Shown here piece by piece: positions 12,601-20,255 of a DNA stretch of 44,152 bases. The stretch lies in assembly GCF_000003815.2 (NCBI RefSeq), contig NC_049980.1, positions 4,467,690 through 4,511,841 on the forward strand, written 5' to 3'. The DNA comes from Branchiostoma floridae. Lineage: Eukaryota > Chordata > Leptocardii > Amphioxiformes > Branchiostomatidae. Below the pieces are notes generated by a model. It worked only from the letters and a program-made list of their open reading frames with translations. It was not told the DNA's origin and did not search any database. Positions within the stretch are counted from its first letter, which is position 1, and the number at the start of each line of letters is the position of its first letter. A program made the position numbers and the translations under genes.

Positions 12601-15600
12601 GGAGGCCTTCAGTATACATACCTTAGTGTTTGCAGCATCTCCCAGGGTGTTGTACTGTAGGATGTTCTGATACAGAACTGACAGTAGTCTGGAAGCCTTC
12701 AGTATTACATACCTTAGTGTTTGCAGCATCTCCCAGGGTGTTGTACTGTAGGATGTTCTGATACAGAACTGACAGTAGTCTGGAGGCCTTCAGTATACAT
12801 ACCTTAGTGTTTGCAGCATCTCCCAGGGTGTTGTACTGTAGGATGTTCTGATACAGAACTGACAGTAGTCTGGAGGCCTTCAGTATTACAATGTACATAC
12901 CTTAGTGTTTGCAGCATCTCCCAGGGTGTTGTACTACAGTACTGGATGTTCTGATACAGAACTGACAGTAGTCTGGAGGCCTTCAGTATACATACCTTAG
13001 TGTTTGCAGCATCTCCCAGGGTGTTGTACTGTAGGATGTTCTGATACAGAACTGACAGTAGTCTGGAGGCCTTCAGTATTACATACCTTAGTGTTTGCAG
13101 CATCTCCCAGGGTGTTGTACTGTAGGATGTTCTGATACAGAACTGACAGTAGTCTGGAGGCCTTCAGTATAGTACATACCTTAGTGTTTGCAGCATCTCC
13201 CAGGGTGTTGTACTGTAGGATGTTCTGATACAGAACTGACAGTAGTCTGGAGGCCTTCAGTACACATACCTTAGTGTTTGCAGCATCTCCCAGGGTGTTG
13301 TACTGTAGGATGTTCTGATACAGAACTGACAGTAGTCTGGAGGCCTTCAGTATTTACATACCTTAGTGTTTGCAGCATCTCCCAGGGTGTTGTACTGTAG
13401 GATGTTCTGATACAGAACTGACAGTAGTCTGGAGGCCTTCAGTACATCGTTTGTCTTGTCCGTGGAGGGACTGACCACACCCAACTGGTACACTGTGTAT
13501 AACATCTCCAACTGTAGGGAAAATACATGTACAATTATGTTACATGAACATTTGACATTTGCATGTAAATTCGTCAGTGAAGAATAGAAAAAAGACCACA
13601 AGATGAAATACTGCTAAAAGATTCTTAGAGATTACGTGCAAAGACCACATCTCAAATGCTGAGGCACAGAATAGAACTAATATCAAGCAAAACGTTGGCA
13701 CATTATGAAGAACTCCAAACCACACACACATCTAGAATTTTTTTTCTTTTGGATGTTTTGTTTCTAACACAGGAATTTCAAATTGGAAGGTCTCTATTTT
13801 ACAAGTTGTCAGGACAGTCAGAAAGAAATCAAGAAAAGAAGTCTATTGAAGCTCTTGTCAGCATACAGACTCTGAGGTACATTGTAAGAGACATTGAACA
13901 ATAGACTTGTCTTTGTCCACTCAATGTTATTTGCATATTTTAGAAGACGAAGAGACTCAGCAGCTATAAAAGGTTTGAATACCAGGCTATGTACATGAAT
14001 TTAAATAGTAAACAGCAAATTATATTGAAAATTATTCAAATGGAAAGTGTTTGACGCAGTACATGTATTGTACAATCTAAAAACTGTTTAATGTGATGAG
14101 CCTTTCGTGTTGTTTGTAGTTAAAACAGATAAATGACAAGAAGTCTTAAGATGGTACCTTGACTATGATTAAATTGTCCCAACTGGTGGCGACTTACATG
14201 TACATGTATGTCAATGAAGGTTAGACATCCAGGCAATAGGATATGCCAAATAGCAGTTACTCCAGTGGACACCAAAATTCCAAAATCATATCTACATGTA
14301 GTTGCTTGAGCAACTGCTATATGTATTTAGCATTATATGACTTTTGATTTGTCATGTTGCAGTACTCACATCTCCAAACTGCTCCTGAAGTGTCCCCATC
14401 ATGGTAGACAGGGTAATCAGCTCCTCTGTAGAAAATAAGAAAACAACAAAATGCATATGTAAGAGATTGTAATTCTGTACAATTACAGTCTAGTATCCAG
14501 GAGAGGATCTGTACCACACTGGGCACCGACATATCACAATGTCAATCTTCTCAATGTCTGAATTTCCTAGTTTCAAAGCAGATGAGTCAGCTGGATCAAA
14601 AAAGAGATTTGGCCAAATAGGGACAAATAAGTTGCCATGGGATTTGTTAGTCTTTTGCAGTCAAGCCCCCAGTTCACCCTTGAGCCAATTAACTCTTACT
14701 AGGTTTTTATTCCTAACTTGGCCAAAGTCCCCTATTAGTATTACTACATGTATTCAGCCAGGCTGGAGTCTGGTAGAGACTATGAGTTTCCCAGCAAGCA
14801 ACAAACCTTGTAAAACTAGTCTTTTCTCCAAAGCTGCCAACTTCTTGTTGAAGTCCTGCAAGCATCGCAGCAGTGCTGACGTGAAAGCCTGTTGTGTCCG
14901 GCTCACACTGGGCTCACCGTTGTCATGGCAACCAAACGATCGTGTGATCACACTGTCAATCATGTGATGGAGCTTGTGAGTGATGTCACCATACCAGGCT
15001 AGTTTCTGTAGTATGCTCTGTAGGGCATCCTGTAAATGTATAATACAGAAAGTCAAAAGTCACAATATTGGACTTTACAAAAGTTTCACATACATTGAAC
15101 AAAGTCTTCTTCATTACACAACCTTCTCAAACTTCTGTCAACTTCATCAGTACAAAATCTTTTTGTACTGATGAAGGCGACAGATTTTCATCGAAACGTT
15201 TACGGAAGAAGGTTGTGTAACGAAGAAGACTTCGTTCAATTGATGTACAGTGAAACTTGTCTAAGAAGACCACCCTGGGGACCAGTGCAAAGTGGTCGTT
15301 TTAGACACGTGGTCTTCTTGTGCAAAGAAAGAAAAAGTGACAAGATAGGACAGACACAATGACTTCAAAGTTAATGGTCTTTAAAATAGTTTAATTCCAC
15401 GAACCTGTACATTTGCACATGAGAAACATTATCACTGTTGAACGGTCTTCCTGTATGATTCATATAGTATTGTTATACCAACTGATGTAAAATTGAAACG
15501 TTTCCAAAATTTAGGGCTATTCTTTCAAATTTTCGTAGCTTTTTGTTGCCGGAGCAGCGTCATTTTTCCCGCCGGCATTGTCTGTCAAAAACTTGTGAAT

Positions 15601-16194
15601 GGGCGACACCGTTGGCAGTATTTACGGATTCACATACATTGTACATGTACATGTACATGTAGGTGTCATTTTGGGGCCAAATGAGTAGAAATTAGGCACA
15701 ACTTGAAGGGTATAGTGGCCCAGCCTATGCTATTTTGTTTACATATGCCTTCAAAATGAATACTGACTATTTTTGGCCATTTTTTAAACAAAAAATCAGA
15801 CATAGGGCGATCCTACCTGAGATCTGACTGGTATCTTGAGTGGGTGATACCGAATACACTAGGTTGTATATGTAAATACAATTTACATCATTTTGACTAG
15901 CCGACTGCTGCCTACCCCTGCGTCAGGGATCCCAGCAGCAGTATAATCAAACCATGGAAATAGTGAGTATGAGTGTTGGCAATTTGTGTACAATGTATGA
16001 CTTGATTTTCTGTACTTACAGGTGTGATGTGGGACACCTTGATGTTGTTCATCAGCAGGAGTTTTTGTTCCCTGCTCTTGTACAGGAAAGACTGCTGACA
16101 GCCACCCAACACCCACACACTCTCCCTCATGGTCTGGGTCTCGGTCAGGGGGGTTCTGTCTGCCGACTTGTAGAACGGATCACTGCTGTACTGG
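520..16194 (-). CDS. TUBGCP5: Gamma-tubulin complex component 5, central part (8 exons, both ends missing)
   Basis: GCP5 is a subunit of the gamma-tubulin ring complex that nucleates microtubules at centrosomes. Eight minus-strand exons, in order 16194-16020 (cut by a gap), 15029-14807, 14425-14370, 13511-13362, 11470-11355, 9518-9400, 8934-8694 and 676-520, join with consistent phases and GT-AG borders into about 412 codons. Diagnostic stretches are SSDPFYK...TETQTMRESVW, LWIQTLRPYLEIIDGW, MEFIIQR, FLKSVFKEIILAGKSMELL and LQRCLYPHI...YLQAMQ, in the same order as vertebrate GCP5. They span most of the N-terminal GRIP1 region and the beginning of the GRIP2 (gamma-tubulin-binding) region; the family is about 1000 residues long. 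The N-terminal exons would lie beyond 16195 and the rest of GRIP2 left of base 1. Two oddities are described separately: a 14-donor array after the 13362-13511 exon and a GPCR gene nested in the last visible intron. Recognition is from memory of the family, not from a search. Confidence 0.93.
1055..1762. mobile_element. 708-bp non-autonomous DNA element with perfect 22-bp terminal inverted repeats
   Basis: Bases 1055-1076 (GAGTCCATTCCAAGACACCA...) and 1741-1762 are exact reverse complements. Each end is flanked by TA (1053-1054 and 1763-1764), as expected for a TA-targeting transposon of Tc1/mariner type. The interior is AT-rich with no credible ORF. A second, shorter inverted match (GCATTCCACTCC near 742-754 and 1852-1864) lies outside it and may mark an older host element. 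Confidence 0.8.
2434..2639. repeat. Foldback whose arms straddle an assembly gap
   Basis: Bases 2434-2472 and 2602-2639 are inverted copies with about five differences (GATAGATC..GG.AGTG, CCTGACTAT, TGGATTTGGT). The 100-N gap at 2484-2583 sits in the loop, so the gap was probably caused by this hairpin. Family unknown. Confidence 0.75.
2484..2583. other. Assembly gap (100 N)
   Basis: Run of N; true length unknown. Confidence 1.
2924..2979. repeat. 28-bp tandem duplication
   Basis: The unit GGCCCATTTTCTCGAGTATG, followed by TTCAG, appears twice head to tail, followed by a partial third match (CAGTATGTTCAGG). Confidence 0.75.
3625..3760. repeat. Tandem duplication, ~76-bp unit
   Basis: GGTGGGCGTCTCCAACTTAG and the sequence after it, through TACACCCCTACCCC, occur at about 3625-3682 and again at about 3695-3760. 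The copies differ at a few bases. No coding sense recognised. Confidence 0.75.
3887..3946 (-). promoter_or_regulatory. Candidate poly(A) signals of the nested GPCR gene
   Basis: On the minus strand AATAAA occurs at 3946-3941 and 3892-3887, about 230 and 285 nt after the GPCR stop codon. Position and sequence fit a short 3' UTR; cleavage site not determinable. Confidence 0.45.
4176..5638 (-). CDS. Rhodopsin-class GPCR of lysophospholipid/MECA type, single exon, one frameshift
   Basis: A seven-helix plasma-membrane receptor, about 487 residues if one base is restored. The start at 5638 has a good Kozak context (CCACC|ATG). The N-terminus carries NNSS and NNT glycosylation sites. TM1 is about residues 57-79 (..IIANAVVILG), TM2 follows KPIYFFLANLAMADVFAG, ECL2 has MGWNC (191-195) and a second Cys, TM6 has FWLVP (305-309), and TM7 is NSIINPMATLIRTEEL. 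MGWNC, PIYFFLANL and the TM7 end resemble S1P/LPA/cannabinoid-type receptors. The E/DRY position reads NSY (149-151) and NPxxY reads NPMAT, both unusual. The frame breaks at the CCC run 5403-5405, just after TM1; an extra base there restores GNHRYKELRKPIYFF. The tail carries a 37-residue duplication. It lies wholly within a TUBGCP5 intron on the same strand. Ligand unknown. Confidence 0.88.
4270..4490 (-). repeat. Two 111-bp in-frame repeats in the GPCR C-terminal tail
   Basis: Two 37-codon units beginning QAGTGGPPNLQQGSAHGEG and ending VGNQ(N/H) lie head to tail at about residues 384-420 and 421-457. The nucleotide copies are nearly identical, differing mainly in the DDQPQ/GGQSP stretch. The tail is Gly/Pro/Gln-rich and probably disordered. 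Confidence 0.9.
5862..6577. repeat. Direct segmental duplication, copy A
   Basis: Begins AACAACTAGTAGTAACCATG and runs to ..GCGGTGGTTTTAAGTTTGCT. It matches copy B at 7461-8180 (offset about 1.6 kb), roughly nine of ten bases by eye with small indels. Both copies include the left part of a TA-flanked MITE, so duplication followed that insertion. No ORF. Confidence 0.9.
6427..6634. mobile_element. ~208-bp MITE with CTGTAAATG ends
   Basis: The left end TA|CTGTAAATG and right end CATTTTACAG|TA are inverted and TA-flanked. The interior contains several inverted GCGGTGGTTTTAA / TTAAACCACCGC segments, so it can fold back over most of its length. Non-coding. Confidence 0.7.
7461..8180. repeat. Direct segmental duplication, copy B
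   Basis: Partner of copy A at 5862-6577. Ends within the MITE sequence (..GGTTTTAAGTTCGCGGTGAAG), so the right half of the MITE is missing here. Confidence 0.9.
8397..8603. mobile_element. ~207-bp MITE related to the one at 6427
   Basis: TA|CCGTAATTC at the left and GAATTACAG|TA at the right are imperfect inverted ends with TA on both sides. The interior has TTCACGGT.. and ..ACCGTGAAC inverted segments. Same size and layout as 6427-6634, which suggests sister subfamilies. Confidence 0.6.
8694..8934 (-). CDS. TUBGCP5: TUBGCP5 exon g
   Basis: 241 nt after acceptor cttcccttgcag, before donor CAAG|gtaatt. Two bases complete Glu, then FPVPLYEEFVQSLQTFLEV, a variable stretch and LDKNFLKAIVMDSSEQEQ, ending in two bases that join the first base of the exon at 676 as Arg. 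Other reading frames of this exon are closed. Confidence 0.88.
9212..9255. repeat. 44-bp dispersed motif, copy 1 (TUBGCP5 intron)
   Basis: Starts CCGACTGCTGCCTACCCCTG and ends in GCAGCAGTAT; differs at one base from 15901-15944. The ends ACTGCTGC/GCAGCAGT form an 8-bp stem. Similarity fades over the next 30 bases. Confidence 0.75.
9400..9518 (-). CDS. TUBGCP5: TUBGCP5 exon f
   Basis: 119 nt. The first base completes the Arg codon, then ENQEEEFIPVFLKSV, FKEIILAGKSMELLKALGK and MGGRV. Two GT dinucleotides compete at the 3' end. The one at 9399-9398 (GTCG|gtcagt) is chosen because it keeps the frame into the next exon. The AGKS..LL motif is typical of GCP5. Confidence 0.92.
10140..10530 (+). 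repeat. Probable retroposon-derived interspersed repeat
   Basis: Contains GGTTCTTTAACGTGCATGGG and TCCTATCCGAGGGACGG, text that recurs in many invertebrate genomes as part of SINE/LINE tails (recalled, not searched). The 127-codon ORF across it shows no known domain. Confidence 0.4.
10985..11165 (-). mobile_element. tRNA-derived SINE (minus strand)
   Basis: Reading the minus strand, a tRNA-like head with a B-box (GGTTTCAATCCCG, 11117-11104) is followed by a body with GGCGCTTTGCACG and then a tail (GTGTAAGAATGAGTACC, GGTTGGGGAGG). The same tail occurs in the plus-strand SINE at 25.6 kb. Confidence 0.6.
11355..11470 (-). CDS. TUBGCP5: TUBGCP5 exon e
   Basis: 116 nt between acceptor ctctgctcag and donor AG|gtacgt. 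Encodes LPLLLPLWIQTLRPYLEIID, GWVNKGNLIDPAMEFIIQ and two bases of Arg. The LW..TLRPYL and EFIIQR motifs are among the best conserved in the GCP family. Confidence 0.95.
12173..13361 (-). repeat. 13 extra tandem copies of a TUBGCP5 exon 3' half plus its splice donor
   Basis: Counting exon d itself, the junction motif (plus strand ..ACCTTAGTGTTTGC) starts at 12173, 12255, 12351, 12441, 12531, 12621, 12712, 12802, 12900, 12995, 13086, 13179, 13269 and 13361: 14 copies, usually 90 bp apart (range 82-98). Each unit holds about 81 nt of exon (KASRLLSVLYQN to GDAANTK), the donor GT and about 9 nt of intron. Thirteen of them are intronic. All 14 keep AAG|GT. No copy has a polypyrimidine tract before it, so they look like repeated donors rather than independent exons. 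The leftmost copy has an 8-base deletion. Because 90 is divisible by 3, long open frames run through the array; these are not evidence of a separate gene. Confidence 0.95.
13362..13511 (-). CDS. TUBGCP5: TUBGCP5 exon d, source of the repeated donor array
   Basis: A 150-nt symmetric phase 0-0 exon of 50 codons (LEMLYTVYQLGVVSPSTDK, then KASRLLSVLYQNILQYN, ending GDAANTK). Acceptor ccctacag, donor AAG|gtatgt at 13361-13360. It joins in frame to LPLLLPLWIQTLRPY of the next exon, as in GCP5 of other animals. If the first donor is skipped, the frame runs VCKY and then stops at TGA, so only this donor gives a full-length protein. Confidence 0.92.
13512..14369. other. TUBGCP5 intron, nothing recognised
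   Basis: AT-rich intron with several TACATGTA words. Short ORFs only, none with recognisable sequence. Confidence 0.6.
14370..14425 (-). CDS. TUBGCP5: TUBGCP5 exon c (short)
   Basis: 56-nt exon between acceptor ttctacag and donor GAT|gtgagt. With the leftover G of the previous exon it reads EELITLSTMMGTLQEQFGD in frame and ends in phase 0. Confidence 0.85.
14807..15029 (-). CDS. TUBGCP5: TUBGCP5 exon b
   Basis: 223 nt after acceptor ..tttacag, starting in phase 0 with DALQSILQKLAWYGDITHKL and ending with one base of the next codon before gt at 14806-14805. It matches the helical GRIP1 stretch of GCP5 (start of helices, then a TQQAF..AL segment). Confidence 0.9.
15093..15240. mobile_element. 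Foldback element (inverted arms of about 70 bp)
   Basis: Left arm 15093-15158 (ATTGAACAAAGTCTTCTTCA...) pairs with right arm 15163-15240 around a short loop. The right arm has about 16 extra bases (..CGAAACGTTTAC..). GATGAAGG...GAAACGT is a text seen repeatedly in lancelet DNA (recalled). Confidence 0.75.
15244..15320. mobile_element. Solo end of the TACAGT(C/G)AAAC element family
   Basis: TACAGTGAAACTTGTCTAAG, then AAGACCACC and GTGGTCGTTTTAGACA, resembles the termini of the element at 31779-32483. Only one end is recognisable. Confidence 0.5.
15636..15662. repeat. Short (ACATGT)n tract
   Basis: TACATTGTACATGTACATGT and six more bases. This self-complementary hexamer is over-represented across the window (also near 14200, 7228, 11865). 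Confidence 0.85.
15901..15944. repeat. 44-bp dispersed motif, copy 2 (TUBGCP5 intron)
   Basis: One mismatch to 9212-9255; here 75 bases from the donor of exon a. Confidence 0.75.
16020..16194 (-). CDS. TUBGCP5: TUBGCP5 exon a (5' side lost in gap)
   Basis: Encodes 58 codons beginning QYSSDPFYKSADRTPLTETQ and ending NNIKVSHITP. It ends in frame at a consensus donor (CCT|gtaagt, GT at 16019-16018). The upstream acceptor is inside the gap at 16195-16294. The TETQ..RE.VW.L segment is the beginning of the GCP5 GRIP1 region. Confidence 0.9.
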
Positions 16195-16294
16195 NNNNNN
16201 NNNNNNNNNNNNNNNNNNNNNNNNNNNNNNNNNNNNNNNNNNNNNNNNNNNNNNNNNNNNNNNNNNNNNNNNNNNNNNNNNNNNNNNNNNNNNN
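16195..16294. other. Assembly gap (100 N)
   Basis: Cuts the 5' part of TUBGCP5 exon a. Confidence 1.
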
Positions 16295-16376
16295 TTTACA
16301 CGCATTTGTTCCAGACACTGGTACATACGTTAGAGCACAAATTAATGTGCGTACCATAAAACAAGAAAAAGTCTAT

Positions 16377-17490
16377 TTACCTGATGGATGCGTAGCTATA
16401 GAAAAGGGATTGCATACAAAAGGACACTTTGAAACTTCTTAAATGCGTCCAAGCTTCCAAGATCAAAAACTGCAGTGGAAACAAAAACACGGTTATTGAC
16501 AGCACTGGCATTATCATGCAAACCTGGATACATTCCGAAGCCCCAGCTTGTGGAATTCGAAACAAAAATCAAATCAAACTCTCTTGCTTGAATGCAATAG
16601 ATGCACACGCTTCTGTAAGTACTTATTTTGTGGGAAGTAATCCTCAATTTTTCTCCTATGTAAGCAATTCATAATCAGGGATTCTTGTTGCTTGAAGAAG
16701 AGCGATACCAAGTGCCTGAAAAGAAATAGCTGGAAAAATCAATTGCCTGGTTAGCGGCTTCCTTATCCTTCCATTCAGTATTTCTTGCCTCTCTTAGCTC
16801 CAATGCAAGTACATTTGTTGAACATACGCTTTTGATTGCAATGTTATCCGCTACCTCCTTCCGAAACTATTCTAAAACGGTTAGCCAGCCGGCGTCTGAT
16901 TTATCAGTCATTAGAAAACCTTTCTATCGGAACGAAATTCCTCACCTTCATTCTAGGAGTCCAGAGCTGTCTCTTTGTGTTCTTTCGTCAGTTCAGTTTA
17001 GACATGGCGAACAGAAAAGAGCGGTTGTAAACTTCAATGGCCTGGTTGACCGCCTGTGCCTCCATCTTGATGCGAGAAGTAGAAAATCCTTGTTGCTTCC
17101 TGGGTGTCGTGCCAAGCATGGGCGCGAGTGCGTGGACACCGCAGGAAGACTTTTATTTGCCAAAAGGTACAATCGTAACGAGAACGGCAGTTCGAGAATG
17201 CAATATAACACCGAAACATCAATATCCAAACACGATCATCAAACCAATTCCAAACATATACCAAACATCACGATTTTTCGTAATCGAGTAAGCCAAACCG
17301 TAAAGCACAGCATAAATAGCTGTATACGTTGTTTGCCAGCCACGCAACCCCTAAAAAAACCTCCCGAAAGTACGAAGGCCAAAAAATGGGGGACGTGCAC
17401 CAGAGCCTTAGCGCAAACAACCAATCTTCTCTGGGGTTTCTTTCTGAAAAGAATCACTCCATGTCCTGAAACACACAAAACATAGTTCAA
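16377..17490 (-). pseudogene. Coding-like, membrane-protein-like segments with internal paralogy (unidentified)
   Basis: Not recognised. On the minus strand several open stretches look protein-like but are broken by stops: FDLIFVSNSTSWGFGMYPGL (about 16590-16530), ELREARNTEWKDKEAANQAI (about 16800-16741), and further up a hydrophobic YTAIYAVLYGLAYSITKNRD / WYMFGIGLMIVFGY run (about 17320-17225) followed by MEAQAVNQAIEVYNRSFLF (about 17066-17010). EAANQAID at 16741-16765 and QAVNQAIE near 17022-17045 are paralogous, and their base differences fall mostly at third codon positions of the minus frame. Either introns or decay could explain the stops. The 217-codon plus-strand ORF over 16832-17485 is judged a shadow. 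Confidence 0.3.
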
Positions 17491-17935
17491 AGAAGTGATT
17501 ATATTGGACTGTTAAATACAAAACACCAAGTATCAGTCACTTTCGCCAAAGGCAGAAACTTGCTACACTAACAAACATTTCATTACCTTAAACAACGATC
17601 TTGTTGCTTCCTGGGTGTCGTGACAAGCGTCGAATGAACAGACTACTCCTGTAGCACTATAAGTACTTACCATACACCTGTGAATCACGCCCTGTGTGCG
17701 TGATCTCACACCTGTGGTACACCTGCGTTACTGCAGAAACTCAATTATTTGCTAATTCGTCACGGTAACGAAGTTAGTTCCTCAAACGCAAATAATTATC
17801 ATTTTCTGCATCACCCCTACACAGTTCTCCCTCACGATGCGTTCATACTCTTCACACACACAAAGAAACACCAACACAAGGGTTAGGATGGGCGCGAGTG
17901 CGTGGACACCGCACCGCATCGCGTCGAACGAACAA
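17089..17935. repeat. Three partial copies of one segment
   Basis: CTTGTTGCTTCCTGGGTGTC occurs at about 17089 and 17601, GATGGGCGCGAGTGCGTGGA at about 17117 and 17887, and GTCGAA(T/C)GAACA at about 17627 and 17925. Each locus keeps a different subset of one ancestral order, as in old tandem duplicates with deletions. Confidence 0.65.
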
Positions 17936-17959
17936 ATCACGGGAAAGTTTCATGCAAGA

Positions 17960-18459
17960 TTAAAAGTCTATCGCCATATAAACAGCCGACCTCTCCTTCA
18001 ATGATCCACCTTCCGTATCTGTAATGCAGTCTGTCTGGAAAAGGGAATGTAGCCACAAACAAGAAACATCATTAACAACAGTCTTTTGCATGTCGAGGTC
18101 CAACTCGACAGCTGTATTATAACTACGACGCCCAGAAGTGCTTAACTTGGAGCCTGATTTGGTTCTTGTGATACTTCTGAAAAGGAATCTGTCAGAGAGA
18201 GATCTATACAAGCCAATGTACAATACTTCTGCAACATGTTGACTGGGCAGTTGACCTTTCCTGTGCGTGCAATAGGTGTCGAGCTGCCATCACTATACTG
18301 ATCACAAACACTTCTCAGATAGAGAAAAATTACATGATAACCATTGTAAAATTCGATGTTCCTCAGCAAACCTGCATAAGAAGTCGAGAGAAAAATAAAC
18401 GTCCTTATAGAACCAAGTTTGAATAAATTTGTGTATGTTCCTGTGCAAACATGACCCAA
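17960..18459 (-). CDS. Hypothetical open segments, minus strand
   Basis: Two overlapping frames are open (17960-18223, 87 codons with SLSDRFLFRSITRTKSGSKL and ending VYMAIDF; 18142-18459, with RTFIFLSTSYAGLLRNIEFY). No family recognised and no firm splice sites. May belong with the 16.4-17.5 kb material; chance is possible. Confidence 0.15.
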
Positions 18460-18475
18460 AGTATGTTCCTGTACC

Positions 18476-19088
18476 NNNNNNNNNNNNNNNNNNNNNNNNN
18501 NNNNNNNNNNNNNNNNNNNNNNNNNNNNNNNNNNNNNNNNNNNNNNNNNNNNNNNNNNNNNNNNNNNNNNNNNNNNNNNNNNNNNNNNNNNNNNNNNNNN
18601 NNNNNNNNNNNNNNNNNNNNNNNNNNNNNNNNNNNNNNNNNNNNNNNNNNNNNNNNNNNNNNNNNNNNNNNNNNNNNNNNNNNNNNNNNNNNNNNNNNNN
18701 NNNNNNNNNNNNNNNNNNNNNNNNNNNNNNNNNNNNNNNNNNNNNNNNNNNNNNNNNNNNNNNNNNNNNNNNNNNNNNNNNNNNNNNNNNNNNNNNNNNN
18801 NNNNNNNNNNNNNNNNNNNNNNNNNNNNNNNNNNNNNNNNNNNNNNNNNNNNNNNNNNNNNNNNNNNNNNNNNNNNNNNNNNNNNNNNNNNNNNNNNNNN
18901 NNNNNNNNNNNNNNNNNNNNNNNNNNNNNNNNNNNNNNNNNNNNNNNNNNNNNNNNNNNNNNNNNNNNNNNNNNNNNNNNNNNNNNNNNNNNNNNNNNNN
19001 NNNNNNNNNNNNNNNNNNNNNNNNNNNNNNNNNNNNNNNNNNNNNNNNNNNNNNNNNNNNNNNNNNNNNNNNNNNNNNNNNNNNNNNN
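18476..19088. other. Assembly gap (613 N)
   Basis: Run of N. Its right edge abuts the 63-bp degenerate array, so more repeat may be hidden here. Confidence 1.
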
Positions 19089-19094
19089 TGCATC

Positions 19095-20255
19095 ACACAA
19101 ACACCACAATGTCTTCTCACTGAAGACTCTTCAATCAAACTTGTGTGCATTTTCGTCACACTCACTGGGCATCAAATGACAGACAGCATAAACATAGCTG
19201 GGCCAATCAACGGCCTGCACTGGGCATCAAGTGACAGCATTAACATAGCTGGGCCATTCAACGGCCTGCCCTGCTTTAGTGTTCCATCATGACATTATTA
19301 CATCACACAAACACCACAATGTCTTCTCACTGAAGAACTCTTCAATCAACTTGTGTTCGATTACTTCACACATAAATCGCAACGTCTTCTCTCCGAAGAA
19401 CTCTTACACCAACCTGTGTGTAATGATGTCAGACATACTTCACAAAATCTTCTCATTGAATAACACTTCAACAATCTAGTGTGTCATTACATCAGACATA
19501 CATAACGATGTTTTCTCATTGAAAAACACTACAGTGAACTTGCGTATCATAACGCCAAACATACATCACAAAGACTTATCACCGAAAAAACATCAATGAA
19601 CTTGCTTGTCATAACATCACAGTCTTCTCACTGAAGATCGCTTCAACTATCTTGTGTGTCGTTACCTCAGACATACATCACGGTGTCTTCTCACTGAAGA
19701 ACATTGAAGAACTTGTGCGCAATTACATCAAACTTCACATGTGAATTTCTTCTCATTGAAGAACACTTCAATGAACTAGACATACATCACAATGTGTTCT
19801 CACCGTAAAACACCCAAAAGCACTTGCGTATCATTACGCCAGACGTACATCACAGTCTAATCACTGAAGAACATCTCAACGAACTCGTTTGTCATAATAT
19901 CAGACAAATCACAAAGTCTTCTCACTGAAGAACTCTTCAACTTGTGTGCAATTACATCAAACTTCACACTTGTAAAACTGTCAAATTCTTCTCATTGAAG
20001 AACATTTCAATGAGCTAGACATACATCACGATGTGTTCTCACCGTAAACACCATAACGAACTTGCGTATCATTACGTCAGACATACATCACAAAGACTTC
20101 TCACTGAAAAACACCTCAACAAACTTGTGTGTCATTACTCCAGACGTACACCAGTCTTTTCACTGAAGAACTGTTCCACCAACGTATGTCCAATTCTTCT
20201 CACTGAAGAACACTGCAACCAACTTGTGTTCAAATTACGTCACCCATCACCGTGA
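19095..20255. repeat. Degenerate tandem array, unit about 62-63 bp, about 17 copies
   Basis: Recognisable in each unit is CTTCTCACTGAAGAAC followed by CTTCAA..AACTTGTGTG, TCATTACATCAGACA and TACATCACAATG. Copies start near 19112, 19322, 19387, 19449, 19513, 19575, 19624, 19687, 19748, 19797, 19858, 19918, 19988, 20036, 20098, 20156 and 20194. Blocks near 19722-19855 and 19961-20100 share extra variants, which indicates a higher-order repeat of about 240 bp. Where the unit is 63 bp, a plus frame stays open with a 21-residue period (VFSLKN..xNLC). Old array; function unknown. Confidence 0.8.

Noticed and set aside
12175-13103. 91-184 codon ORFs through the TUBGCP5 array
   Set aside because: They are read-through of exon copies and intron bases; the genuine frame stops directly after the first donor.
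16832-17485. 217-codon plus-strand ORF
   Set aside because: No domain recognised. Differences between the paralogous segments favour the minus strand as the coding one.
18302-19292. ORFs of 234-287 codons across the large gap
   Set aside because: Most codons are N; openness is an artefact of the gap.
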